Below, piece after piece: positions 30,301 to 37,338 of a stretch of 64,000 nucleotides of DNA. The stretch's first letter is position 1. Each line of letters starts with the position of its first letter. Origin of the DNA: Microbacterium pumilum (lineage in GTDB: Bacteria; Actinomycetota; Actinomycetes; Actinomycetales; Microbacteriaceae); assembly GCF_039530225.1 (NCBI RefSeq), contig NZ_BAAAOH010000001.1, positions 1 through 64,000 of the forward strand. The letters are read 5' to 3'. The position numbers were made by a program, and so were the translations under genes. Under the pieces are notes generated by a model. That model had not been told where the DNA came from. It did not search any database and saw only the letters and a program-made list of their open reading frames with translations.

Positions 30301-32582
30301 TTGGCCTTGGGAAGGCCCCGCCAGAGGTAGCCGTACATCGAGTCCATCATGTCGCCGGCCTTGCCGGAACGAGTGCTGCCCATCTCCTTGATGGTGACGT
30401 CACCGTTATTGAACATGATGCGACCGGCGACGTTCGCGTTGCTCGTCTGACTGCTGCCTGCCCCGGGTGTCGGGATCCAGTCGGTCTCCCAGTAGTAGAA
30501 CCCGCGAGTCTGGCCGTACGGGTTGGGCGTGTCGAGCGCCGCTTGCTGGTAGTCGAGGATCCAGTTGTACTGACCGTTGGGGTTGCTGCGGTAGTAGGCA
30601 GACTGGCCCATCGACGCGACCTGCTGGTCGAAGCTCGAGAGGTATTTGGTGAACGCGAAACCGGTCTCCACATTGAGATAGTCGCGGTAGCGGCGCACTG
30701 GATCGGCGTTCTGCACCGTCGCCATCTTGATGATGTTGCCGCTGGAACGACCGCCGTAGAGCGAGTGCGACTCACCGTCGAACTTCGCGCCGGCGGCGGT
30801 CAGGTTGTTGAAGATGGCGTCGGTGTACGGGACGTCATAGCCGTTGTTGGAGTGGATCGAGCGGGCTGTGCCGGGAGCGGCCGCTTCGACGGCATCCCAG
30901 GTCGCCGTGATGATCGAGGCGTGACCGACGGATGCCGCGCCGCGGCCGATGGGCCAGATGAGGCCGCCGTCTTGCTCGTTTCCCTGCTTGACACCGGCGA
31001 TGTCGACACCGGCTGCTACGAGGCCAGACACGAAGTCGTAGACGTAGTTGTACACGATCGACTTGATGTGGGCGAGGTCGGTATTCGTGCGTTTACCGGC
31101 GTAGTCGGTGTTGATCCACGAGGACGGCGCGTACGCCTTCCCCGCACTGATCCACGAGTCGGAGTAGTGGAAGCTCGGCATGTAGCTGATGCCCAGCTGG
31201 CTCGCGCGCTGGGCGAGCCTGGTGGTGTGAACCTTGTCGAAGTAGCCCTCGATCATCCGGTACTCGATCGGGTTGCCTGCAGCGTCCAACTGGTCGCTGT
31301 AGATCGGTTCGAGGGTGTTGTTGTCGTAGACGGTATTGCCCGCCTGCACGAAGATCATCGAAATGATCGAGTTCACTCCATGGTTGGACAGGATCCGGAG
31401 GCCATCCTGCTGCACGCCGTTCGCGAAGTACTTGCCGCCCTTGTCTTCGATCGCCGGCATGAACGATACGTCGGCGCCGCGGATGTTCTCGTCGTCGTGG
31501 ATCACGAAGAGGTCGGCTGTGTCGACATACGCCGACCCGGCACCGTTGCCGGTCCAAGGGTCTTCCACGTAGGAGCCCTCGGTTTTCCACACCGTCACGG
31601 AGGACTGATAGGCAGCGTCGTTGATGGTGTTGGCGTACAGCACGACGGCATGGTCGTCAGGGCCGGTCTCGAACGTGATCGAGACGAGCGAGTAGCCCGT
31701 GGTGCCGGCTGGGGCCTGCCGCAGGACAGTGCCGCCCAGGGTCTTGACGCCGATGTTGACGCGGTCGCCGGTCGATTCCCGATGCACCAGCTCGCCGTTG
31801 ATGCGGTCTTTCGAATCCTTGGTCTTCTCGGTCGAAAAGGTGTCCTGCTCGTCGACCTTCGCACGGACGGTGAAACCGTAGCGCGTGTTCGGCTCGACGG
31901 CGACCTGCTGCGCGACCTGCCCGCCCGCAGCAAGCTTGACCGCCTTCTCGCCCGTGTCGGCGTTGTCGGTGACCACGGTCACGCCGGCATTGGCGCTCCA
32001 GTCATCGAGCCCCGACTCGAACCCCCAGTTGGCGAGCGATTCGTCGGCGGAGTCGAGGGTCAGCTCGAGAGTGTCGACGCTCAGTGCGGTGCTGCCGGCC
32101 GTGATGGTCAGGACGACTTCGCCCGAGTAGACCAGGACGTTCCGGTTGGATGTCTGCTGCCACGCGGTGCTGCTGAGGTTGGCGTCGAGGAGCATGACCG
32201 AGTTCGGCCCGCCGCTGCCCGACACCGTGATGTTCGCGACATTGTTGCCTGCTGAGCCGCGGAACCACCCTGTCAGGCTGTAGCTTCCCTGCTGCAGCCC
32301 GGTGATCGTGACCTGCGCGGTGGCATTGGCCGGGAGCGCCGCATAGCGGCTGCCGTCCTGCGCACCACTCGTGGGCGAGGTGACCGCCCCCGTCGTGTCC
32401 CAGCCCGTCAGCCCTCCCTCGAAGTCGAGGTTCGCGCCTGCCATGCCCACGCTGAGCGGCACGAATGCGATCTCGCGCACGCTGCCGGTCTCGGCCGCGG
32501 CGACCGATGAGACGACCAGCACCGACGCGATCGCCAGAGCGATGCCGGTGACCACCGATCGAAGAGCCTCTTTGACGGACAT
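23649..32582 (-). CDS. giant secreted GH53 endo-beta-1,4-galactanase with Ig-like repeats
   Basis: A 2977-residue protein with a Sec signal peptide (about 1-31). ATG 32582 follows AAAGGAG. Domains in order are: two carbohydrate-binding-like sandwiches (about 50-345; NLDFEGGLTGWDTTG and WGFESGLDDWSANAG); a GH53 barrel (about 365-775) with GADVSFMPAIEDKGGKYF, the acid/base in GVKQGNEQDGGLIWPIG (about Glu535) and the nucleophile in YLNVETGFAF (about Glu639); five Big_2-like Ig domains (about 780-1240); a jelly-roll domain (about 1243-1460); further Ig domains including a Big_3 type (to about 1745); and seven pairs of TDxxSGVxxIxY...AxDxxGNVS repeats to the end. It should cut beta-1,4-galactan in type I arabinogalactan outside the cell. 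There is no LPXTG or membrane anchor. Operator D lies upstream. Confidence 0.9.
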   Translation of the reverse strand: MSVKEALRSVVTGIALAIASVLVVSSVAAAETGSVREIAFVPLSVGMAGANLDFEGGLTGWDTTGAVTSPTSGAQDGSRYAALPANATAQVTITGLQQGSYSLTGWFRGSAGNNVANITVSGSGGPNSVMLLDANLSSTAWQQTSNRNVLVYSGEVVLTITAGSTALSVDTLELTLDSADESLANWGFESGLDDWSANAGVTVVTDNADTGEKAVKLAAGGQVAQQVAVEPNTRYGFTVRAKVDEQDTFSTEKTKDSKDRINGELVHRESTGDRVNIGVKTLGGTVLRQAPAGTTGYSLVSITFETGPDDHAVVLYANTINDAAYQSSVTVWKTEGSYVEDPWTGNGAGSAYVDTADLFVIHDDENIRGADVSFMPAIEDKGGKYFANGVQQDGLRILSNHGVNSIISMIFVQAGNTVYDNNTLEPIYSDQLDAAGNPIEYRMIEGYFDKVHTTRLAQRASQLGISYMPSFHYSDSWISAGKAYAPSSWINTDYAGKRTNTDLAHIKSIVYNYVYDFVSGLVAAGVDIAGVKQGNEQDGGLIWPIGRGAASVGHASIITATWDAVEAAAPGTARSIHSNNGYDVPYTDAIFNNLTAAGAKFDGESHSLYGGRSSGNIIKMATVQNADPVRRYRDYLNVETGFAFTKYLSSFDQQVASMGQSAYYRSNPNGQYNWILDYQQAALDTPNPYGQTRGFYYWETDWIPTPGAGSSQTSNANVAGRIMFNNGDVTIKEMGSTRSGKAGDMMDSMYGYLWRGLPKAKPVTAYSPLSSDNGIAGGAYAVTPTVPTGISVADSAISLTVGLSQRLKPTVTPVAQVLTDSTVRYSSSDPAVASVTHNGYVKALAPGSTTVTARDAAGHIATVSVTVSATTKATNADLAVTAGTTTVADGGTVTAAVLARLDLTATLANATTKVVTYKSSDPTIASFFGETWQTPVGTMKQRTDDSSKVQLDIKRAGTTTITVTSADGGATKSFTLNTTKVAVTSITLNKTSATVSNSRKLQLVATIAPANATLYKVNWTSSNPAVAKVDKMGMVTAVAPGTATIRAESDDSTTMAATSAITVVPVQVEGVVLNKTSLTVQTGSTKPLSALVLPEDADNKSVTWSTSDPAIATVGASGAVTGVHAGTAIITATTAQGGFTAHATVTVQTDEVAVTGITLDRHTHFFASDYFSTVNPGTVAPTIAVSAAIAPIEATKDTVIWKSDTPTVATVNSFGIITAVSAGVATITASSEDGLFHDSITVYVPTISDSFDNRTIGDTWSTGRAANYSGVMNAAVIDSNGDQVLAAVGSGSGGRGGARYISPAVKNDLVILDFDWHVGQPTGTKGAFLTIADSTESRYLGIQYSWATELVYASGGKSGSTSATTNEPLANTTPVGTGFNVNNVWYKVHVEIDMIAKQSVFTITRKDNPAITATHTVPFAADTVYNGNVASLQWWTTRAPSATMSWTTMLDDVNIYKAAPIAKTVTVNSTGIRFIPITGTRMTQFQLSSGVVPTTISQNVTYTSANTNLVTVTSSGLVTPAHLYSSLNTVVSGTTTVRVASAVDPTVYVDVPVTVTNEIRASEFFWVEDSDGDYVYEEGESGSTIPLDVGDEDQLVARLTGGDGATDVADIEWKSTDPSVVEIDSETGELTAIADGVATVNVTVSLYTGEPKTAAITFRVGPAPTASSIAVTHQPTKTTYQVGEELVSDGLEVTATLTDGSTTVLEADEYTISGFSSAQPGTDVVVVTLKSDETKKTGFTVTIATPDTTAPVVVATVNPASPTGLAGWYTGAVGVTLSATDDAGVASIEYRVGADGAWTDYEAQVAAPEGATAFGYRATDTKGNVSAVQTVTVQRDEVGPAAAAAFDDADGTTEGPVAVTLSATDAASGVDTISYSVDGGTWLTYSGPVSVSGAGEHVVTYRAIDVAGNVGSVKTATVSIVAADTTAPIVAASLNPASPTGDAGWYVGAVALTLTATDDRSGIGSIQYTVGSGTWTTYTGPVALDEGSMAVSYRATDGKGNVSDQESLTVKRDDTAPAVSADFDDHSGASTGPVAVTLSATDAGSGVGSIAYTLDGGAWTTYTTPLSVTGAGTHTVAYEASDAAGNVSAVSTATIQIAVADTVAPVVTAVAAPAAPSGLAGWYAGAVSVTLSAVDERSGIASIEYRANGGSWTVYTSPVVIPEGIVEVEYRATDTKGNVSAPDTITVKRDVTAPVSAASFDDQDGQATGPVEVVLTSTDGGSGVSGVTYSVNGGASTLYTGVFEVATNATITFAATDRAGNVEATKSAAVVFAPVDSTPPVVTGTTTPAAPNGANGWFTSPVTLTLTATDTQSGVDSITYRAGSGAFTTYSTPIAVPVGSTTYTFRATDGKGNVSGFKTVTVKRDEDAPVASSTAAATTATSATVTVIATDVVSGVASISYRIDSGSWKTYTTPFVITGAGVHTVEFAATDPAGNAGTIKSSQVLVGPDTSAPLLTVATNPTSPDGANGWFTSAVTVSAAATDVSGVAKTEYRVGTGAWAAYTAPISAPAGTTTYGFRATDAKGNVSAIKTVTVKRDNTLPVTAASFNDLGGAGSDPVKVTLSRTDTFSGIGSTWYQIDGGTWTQYSAAFYVEGAGDRVVAYATTDLAGNTETVKTVTVRIASPDTTAPVLVVTTTPEAPTGLNSWFTGTVSLKATATDPAVPSAATAGVKSIEYRVGSGAWTIFSASIAAPVGTTTYSFRATDKAGNVSATHSVVVKRDTVVPVASATYTNGGVGTVPVTLNATDATSGVGKIVYSLDQGPWTTYDAVIPVTGAGSHTLYYSAIDNAGNTSATRTATITVVAPDTTGPTVSAVTSPAAPTGTNGWFKGTAAVSLSLVASDSSGVASREYQVNGGAWKPYTAAISVPAGETTFTYRATDNRGNVSTIGTIVIKRDTAAPVATAAFTNSQVGTVPVTLTATDALSGVAAITYSLDQGAWTAYTGPIPVTGKGTHTISYTATDKAGNVSAAKSASITVK

Positions 32583-32643
32583 GTCACTCCTTTGTGGGTG
32601 AAGACTGGGGCTGACGCTACGGCCGCCCGACGAGGGCGCCCAA

Positions 32644-32680
32644 GGACGAACGAACCGCGCACCTGTACAAAACGCTGATC
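32644..32680 (+). promoter_or_regulatory. putative AraC operator D (GH53)
   Basis: GGACGAAC at 32644-32651 and GTACAAAACGCTGATC at 32665-32680 form a direct repeat with 21-bp spacing, 62-98 bases upstream of the GH53 start and on the opposite strand. The AACGCTGA end matches site B exactly. Confidence 0.5.
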
Positions 32681-32841
32681 TCGATGCCAGACCACATGCC
32701 GCGATGAGCCCCGGAATCTCAAGCTCAGGAGTGGCCCGAACGGCATGTGAACACCGGCTCGATCAGCGCTTGGTCATTCGTCCATGCAACTCCGCGATTA
32801 CGCCATGCCGAACGTGCCCAGCCCGGGCTTAGCTAGGGCGG

Positions 32842-34605
32842 GTGACCACTTCACCGCCGCCTGAAGTGCTGCTCGATCCCTCACGACCTGGTGCATCCCT
32901 CTTCGGCCTTCTCCGTCCGTTCCGCACGCGGCTGCTCGGCGTCTCGGCGATCTTTCTCGTGAAGGACAGCGCGATCTGGCTGCTCCCGGTCATCACCGCC
33001 CGAGCGGTCGACGTCGTCGTCGCCGGCGGCCCGCTGTCATCGATCGGCGTCCTTGCGGTCGTGAGCGCTGTGCTGCTGCTGCAGGTGTATCCGATGCACG
33101 TGCTTTTCACGCGCTTGTACATGGGGATCGTCCGAAAGATCGCGCTGACGTTGCGCAACGCGGTGACGACACGCCTGCAGACGCTGTCGATCGGATACTA
33201 CGGTCGCACGAGCGCCGCAGTCATGCAGAGCAAGGTCGTGCGCGATGTCGAGAACATCGAGCTCATGTACGGCCAGGTCGGCAACCCGCTCGGGTCGGCG
33301 ATCGTCGTCTTCACCGGCGCTATCGTCATGACTGCGCTGACGGTGCCGCAATTCCTTCCGATCTACTTCCTCGCGATCCCCTGCGGCATCGGCGTGTGGT
33401 TGATCACGCGCCGCCGCTCACACAATCGGAACGAGGCATTCCGACTGCAGATGGAGCGGTATTCGAAGCGCGTCGGCGAGATGACCACTCTCATGCCGAT
33501 CACGCGCGCGCACGGGCTGGAGAGTGTCGCGTACGACCGTGTCGCCGAAGACGCCGAAGGAGTTCGTGAGCTGGGCCTCAGTCTCGACATGGTCAACGGG
33601 CACTTCGGCGCGTTGAGCTGGGTCGTCATGCAGCTTCTCGCCGTCGGATGCCTCCTCACCGCTGGAGCGTTCTCGGTTGCGGGCATCCTGCCCATATCGC
33701 CCGGCGATGTGGTCCTGCTGGGGACGTACTTCACGATTCTGACGGGCACCATCATGACTGTGCTCAGCCTGATGCCCGTCGTCGCTCGAGGCCGCGAGTC
33801 GGTGCGCTCCATCGCGGAGGTGCTGCACGAGCCGGATCTCGAACTGAACGAGGGCAAGCGCCATGTCGCCGATATCACCGGTCGCTACGAGCTCGAAAAG
33901 GTCTCGATGTTGTTCCCCGGCCAATCGCGTGCGGCGCTCGACTCGGTGACACTCCGGATCGCACCCGGTGAGACTATCGCGTTCGTCGGACCGTCGGGGT
34001 CTGGCAAGTCGACGCTGATCAACTCGATCCTGGGATTCACCCGGCCCACCTCAGGACGTATCCTGCTCGACGATCAGGACACGGCCGAGCTCGACATGCG
34101 CACCGTCCGACGCAGAATCTCGGTCGTGCCACAGGAATCGGTGCTGTTCGAAGGGTCCATCCGCGACAACATCACCTACGGGCTCGGGCAGATCTCCGAT
34201 GCCGAGGTGCAGAACGCGCTCGCCCAGGCGAATGCGATCGAAATCGTCGACGCGCTGCCGGACGGATGGGACACCCTCGTCGGCGAGCGCGGGGCACGCC
34301 TCTCGGGCGGGCAGCGTCAGCGGATCTCGATCGCGCGAGCCCTCATCCGCAATCCGCGCGTGCTCATCCTCGACGAGGCCACCAGCGCCCTCGACTCGGA
34401 GTCGGAACTCAAGGTGCAGGATGCACTCGAGCGTCTCATGCTCGGCCGCACCACCTTCATCGTCGCGCACCGTCTTTCGACGATTCGCACCGCCGACCGC
34501 ATCATCGTGCTCGACAGGGGCCAGATCATCGAGGTCGGTTCCCACGAGGAGCTTCTCGAATCGAACGGCCGCTACCGCCGGCTCTGGGAACTGCAATTCG
34601 GCTGA
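32842..34605 (+). CDS. ABC exporter, fused membrane and ATPase domains
   Basis: A 587-residue half-transporter of the type IV exporter class. About six membrane helices (about 25-320) are followed by an ATPase domain (about 345-587) with Walker A GPSGSGKST, Q-loop VVPQESVLFEGSIRDNI, signature LSGGQRQR, Walker B VLILDEATSALDSE and H-loop IVAHRLSTIR. All key residues are present, so it could act as a homodimer. Lipid, peptide or drug export are all possible and the sequence does not choose. It is divergent from the GH53 gene across a 260-base gap. The GTG start has only a weak AGGGCGG upstream. Confidence 0.88.
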   Translation: MTTSPPPEVLLDPSRPGASLFGLLRPFRTRLLGVSAIFLVKDSAIWLLPVITARAVDVVVAGGPLSSIGVLAVVSAVLLLQVYPMHVLFTRLYMGIVRKIALTLRNAVTTRLQTLSIGYYGRTSAAVMQSKVVRDVENIELMYGQVGNPLGSAIVVFTGAIVMTALTVPQFLPIYFLAIPCGIGVWLITRRRSHNRNEAFRLQMERYSKRVGEMTTLMPITRAHGLESVAYDRVAEDAEGVRELGLSLDMVNGHFGALSWVVMQLLAVGCLLTAGAFSVAGILPISPGDVVLLGTYFTILTGTIMTVLSLMPVVARGRESVRSIAEVLHEPDLELNEGKRHVADITGRYELEKVSMLFPGQSRAALDSVTLRIAPGETIAFVGPSGSGKSTLINSILGFTRPTSGRILLDDQDTAELDMRTVRRRISVVPQESVLFEGSIRDNITYGLGQISDAEVQNALAQANAIEIVDALPDGWDTLVGERGARLSGGQRQRISIARALIRNPRVLILDEATSALDSESELKVQDALERLMLGRTTFIVAHRLSTIRTADRIIVLDRGQIIEVGSHEELLESNGRYRRLWELQFG

Positions 34606-34629
34606 TGCGCCGCTCGACGACGGAGTCGG

Positions 34630-36177
34630 TCACCCCAGCAGCTCGTCGATCCGCCACCTTTCGCGCCACGGCAATTCGACGCGATCATCCGTGATACGCA
34701 GCGGCAGCACGACCAGCGGTGAGGATTCGAGGTCGGCTTCGGTCCAGCGGTCGCCGATATAGACGAATCCCTCACCGACGGGGACGACGACGCTCACCTG
34801 TGACTCATAGGTCTTGGCGCCGGCCGGCGCGATGTCGCGCCACGGCGACCATGGTCCGCTGAGCTCAGGTGCGACCGAGTACTTGTTGTCGTTCATGTCC
34901 CAGTAGGTCAGATCCGACCCGAACAGGAAGTAGCGCGCATCGTGCTTGACGAGCGTCGGAGACTCGTAGCCGAGCTCCGGGCGATCCTGTTGGTGCAGCG
35001 TGGCTACAAGGCTCTCGGCGCTGAGGTAGTCGTCCGCCAGTCGGTAGATCTGCAGGCCGTTGTTGCGATCCTCCGAGAGCAGGTACGCCGCCTCGCCCTC
35101 CTGGTAGACCCCGATGTCGCGCGACTCGTTGCCGAGAGGTCTTTCGCTGCGGCGGAACTCGAAGGGTCCGGCGGGATCGTCCGCCACGGCGTACCCGACT
35201 CGGGCCGTCTCATATCCCGGAGTGTCGAGGTGCAGCAGCATGACCCAGTGCCCGTCAGGATGCCGCAGAACCTTGGGGCGTTCGACGATGCGGTCGGGGG
35301 CCAATTCCCCTGAACCCGCAGCGAGCGCGTCGCCTTCGTACCGCCAGGTCGCGAAATCATCCGACGAATAGCACACGACTGCGGTGAAGCGATCCCCCGC
35401 TGCCTTGTCCTCGCCCCAGGCGTACCAGCGGTCTCCGATGGGCTGCACACCGATGCCGTGCAATTGGGCGACGCGACCCCGGTCGTCGAGGAACACCTGA
35501 CCGGGGACGATCTCCGCCCTCGTGTCCGCGTCCTCGCGGTCGATGAGCCACGCGGCCGCGTTCAGCACGAGGCGCCGATGATCCTCGGAGTCGTAAGACT
35601 CCCCGTTGTGGCCGAGACCGTCGTAGACGACTTGCCCCGTGTTCACCCATACGACAGCGTGCTCCAGCCCGTCGTGTTCGTGAGTGGCGAGGACGACGGC
35701 GTCGGGCTGGACGCGGAGGTAGCTGTACCGCTCGTCGTACAGCACGAAATCGTCGAGGCCCCGAGTGACGGGGTGTTCGAGCGGGAGGATCCGGATCTCG
35801 GCGGCGCTTTGCGGCGGGTGCATCGTCGTGCCGCGAACCCATCGTCCGCCGAGGATCTCCTCCCATCGCGGGTCGTCAGGGAACGCCGTCGCCACCACGT
35901 GGCATGCGAGAAGCGCGCCACCACCGGCGACATACCGATGGATCCCGTCGACGCATGCCTCGTCGGACGGATGCGCCTGCGCGCCGCTGCCGAAGTTCAG
36001 CACGACGAGGTCCCACCCGCCAGCGCTCAGGTCCGCGAGGGCGGTGACGACATCTGTGGTGAGAGTCACGTCGTACCGCGACCCCAGAATGTCGACCAGC
36101 CGGGCCGAGGTTTCTGCGAACGGATGCCAGGGGTCGCTGTAGTCGCCGGAACCCGACACGATCAGAACCGTGCTCAC
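34630..36177 (-). CDS. ThuA-like domain fused to GH43 (exo-beta-1,3-galactanase-like)
   Basis: A 515-residue protein with two domains. Residues about 1-212 form a ThuA/glutamine-amidotransferase-like fold: VLIVSGSGDYSDPWHPFAETSARL, WDLVVLNFGSG, GGGALLACHVVATAF and a VVWVNTGQVVYDGLGHNGESY end. Residues about 225-515 are a five-bladed propeller most like GH43 exo-beta-1,3-galactanases: QLHGIGVQPIGDRWYAWGEDK, VVCYSSDDFATW, ERPKVLRHPDGHWVMLLHLD and ESRDIGVYQEGEAAYLLSEDRNNGLQIYRL. In that subfamily the usual catalytic base Asp is replaced, and here the equivalent position is also not an Asp. No signal peptide, so it would act in the cytoplasm. The GTG overlaps the stop of the upstream dehydrogenase (GTGA). 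Confidence 0.8.
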   Translation of the reverse strand: MSTVLIVSGSGDYSDPWHPFAETSARLVDILGSRYDVTLTTDVVTALADLSAGGWDLVVLNFGSGAQAHPSDEACVDGIHRYVAGGGALLACHVVATAFPDDPRWEEILGGRWVRGTTMHPPQSAAEIRILPLEHPVTRGLDDFVLYDERYSYLRVQPDAVVLATHEHDGLEHAVVWVNTGQVVYDGLGHNGESYDSEDHRRLVLNAAAWLIDREDADTRAEIVPGQVFLDDRGRVAQLHGIGVQPIGDRWYAWGEDKAAGDRFTAVVCYSSDDFATWRYEGDALAAGSGELAPDRIVERPKVLRHPDGHWVMLLHLDTPGYETARVGYAVADDPAGPFEFRRSERPLGNESRDIGVYQEGEAAYLLSEDRNNGLQIYRLADDYLSAESLVATLHQQDRPELGYESPTLVKHDARYFLFGSDLTYWDMNDNKYSVAPELSGPWSPWRDIAPAGAKTYESQVSVVVPVGEGFVYIGDRWTEADLESSPLVVLPLRITDDRVELPWRERWRIDELLG

Positions 36178-37169
36178 GCGGATTTCTCCAGGTCGTCAGG
36201 GCCGAATGGGTGCAACGGCGGCTTGCCGGCGGCGAGCGCCTCGACCTCGCGCACGACGGACTCGCCGAGCCGTCGCAGCTCGTTGCCCTGAGCGCCGGCC
36301 AGGTGCGGGGTGAGCAGCACATTCGGCAACCCGCGAAGCGGGTGGTCGGGCGGCAGCGGTTCAGGGTCGGTCACATCGAGCACGGCCTTGAGGCGACCCT
36401 GCTCGAGCAGTCGAACCAGGGCGGGCTGATCCACCAAGCCGGCACGAGCGGTGTTGATGAATGTCGCACCGCGCTTCATCGATGCCAGAAGCTCGGCCGA
36501 GATCATCCCGACCGTCTGAGGCAGGAGCGGGGCGTGCACACTCACGATGTCGCTACTCCGGAAGAGCTCCTGGAGCGAGACCGTTGTCACGCCCAGCGCC
36601 GCCGCATCGGCCTCGTTCAAGTAGGGATCGAAGACGAGGATGGTGCAGTCGAACTGACGCAGGAGTTCGATCACTCGGCGACCGATCTGCGAGGCGCCGA
36701 CGATCCCGACGGTTCGGTTGTAATTGCCGATCGAGGCGAAGCGCTCCCCCTCGCGGGCGATCCAGGGATCGCGCGCGTAGTCGTCCGCGACGGCGAGCAC
36801 ATCCTTGCCGGCGAAGAGGATGGTCGCGAGCGTGAACTCTGCCACCGGCAGGGCGTTGGCCGCGCTCGATGTGGTCACGAGGATGCCTCGATCCCACACC
36901 TCCCGCGAGAGAAACCCTCGGACCGTCCCGCCGCTGTGGTGGATCACACGGAGCGCCGGCATCCGATCCAGCTCGTCAGGCCCGATGTTCGCGGCTCCCC
37001 ACCCGGTGATGAGCACCTCGATGTATCGGGCGTCCCAGTTGTCGAAGAAGGTCAGATGCCGCGCCAGCCGCTCTCGCTGGGAGTGATCGAAGAGCTTGGT
37101 GGGCAGGCCCTCGTCCATGGACACGGCAGCGCGACGCTTCACTTCCGTATTGGACCCTGACATCGGCAT
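36174..37169 (-). CDS. D-isomer-specific 2-hydroxyacid dehydrogenase
   Basis: The ATG at 37169, after AGGTGAG, gives 331 residues. The Rossmann motif is VGIVGASQIGRRVIELL (an unusual Ala in GxGxxG), and the catalytic triad is visible as Arg in INTARAGLVD, Glu in DVTDPEPLPPDHPL and His in LLTPHLAGAQGNE. It should oxidise or reduce a 2-hydroxy/2-keto acid with NAD(P)H in the cytoplasm. It is translationally coupled to the ThuA-GH43 gene by a four-base overlap, so a role in handling a sugar-derived oxidised product is plausible, but the substrate is unknown. Confidence 0.87.
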   Translation of the reverse strand: MPMSGSNTEVKRRAAVSMDEGLPTKLFDHSQRERLARHLTFFDNWDARYIEVLITGWGAANIGPDELDRMPALRVIHHSGGTVRGFLSREVWDRGILVTTSSAANALPVAEFTLATILFAGKDVLAVADDYARDPWIAREGERFASIGNYNRTVGIVGASQIGRRVIELLRQFDCTILVFDPYLNEADAAALGVTTVSLQELFRSSDIVSVHAPLLPQTVGMISAELLASMKRGATFINTARAGLVDQPALVRLLEQGRLKAVLDVTDPEPLPPDHPLRGLPNVLLTPHLAGAQGNELRRLGESVVREVEALAAGKPPLHPFGPDDLEKSA

Positions 37170-37338
37170 CGTTGCGCTCACCTGTGCCACGCTACCCACT
37201 GCGCACGCCGAGCCTGAATGGAGAATCCGTCGACGGTGCTGGACATAGCTCCGATTCCGCGCTCCGACCATCGGATCGTCCATGCCATCTCGTGCGGCAT
37301 CCATCCCGGCGGGCGGCCGCACTCGGTAGCGTTGAGGC

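Noticed and set aside
29091..32255. A reading frame of about 1054 codons opposite the GH53 gene
   Set aside because: It is antisense to an intact signal-peptide and GH53-coding region; composition and lack of any motif mark it as a shadow.
32761..32784. Possible sixth AraC site before the ABC exporter (GATCAGCG, eight bases, TTCGTCCA)
   Set aside because: Both ends of the motif are present on the other strand but are 7 bp too far apart, and there is no partner half-site at 22 bp.
37274..37281. A single GGACGATC (on the - strand) before the acyltransferase fusion gene
   Set aside because: There is no second half-site at 21-22 bp, so it cannot be counted as an operator on its own.
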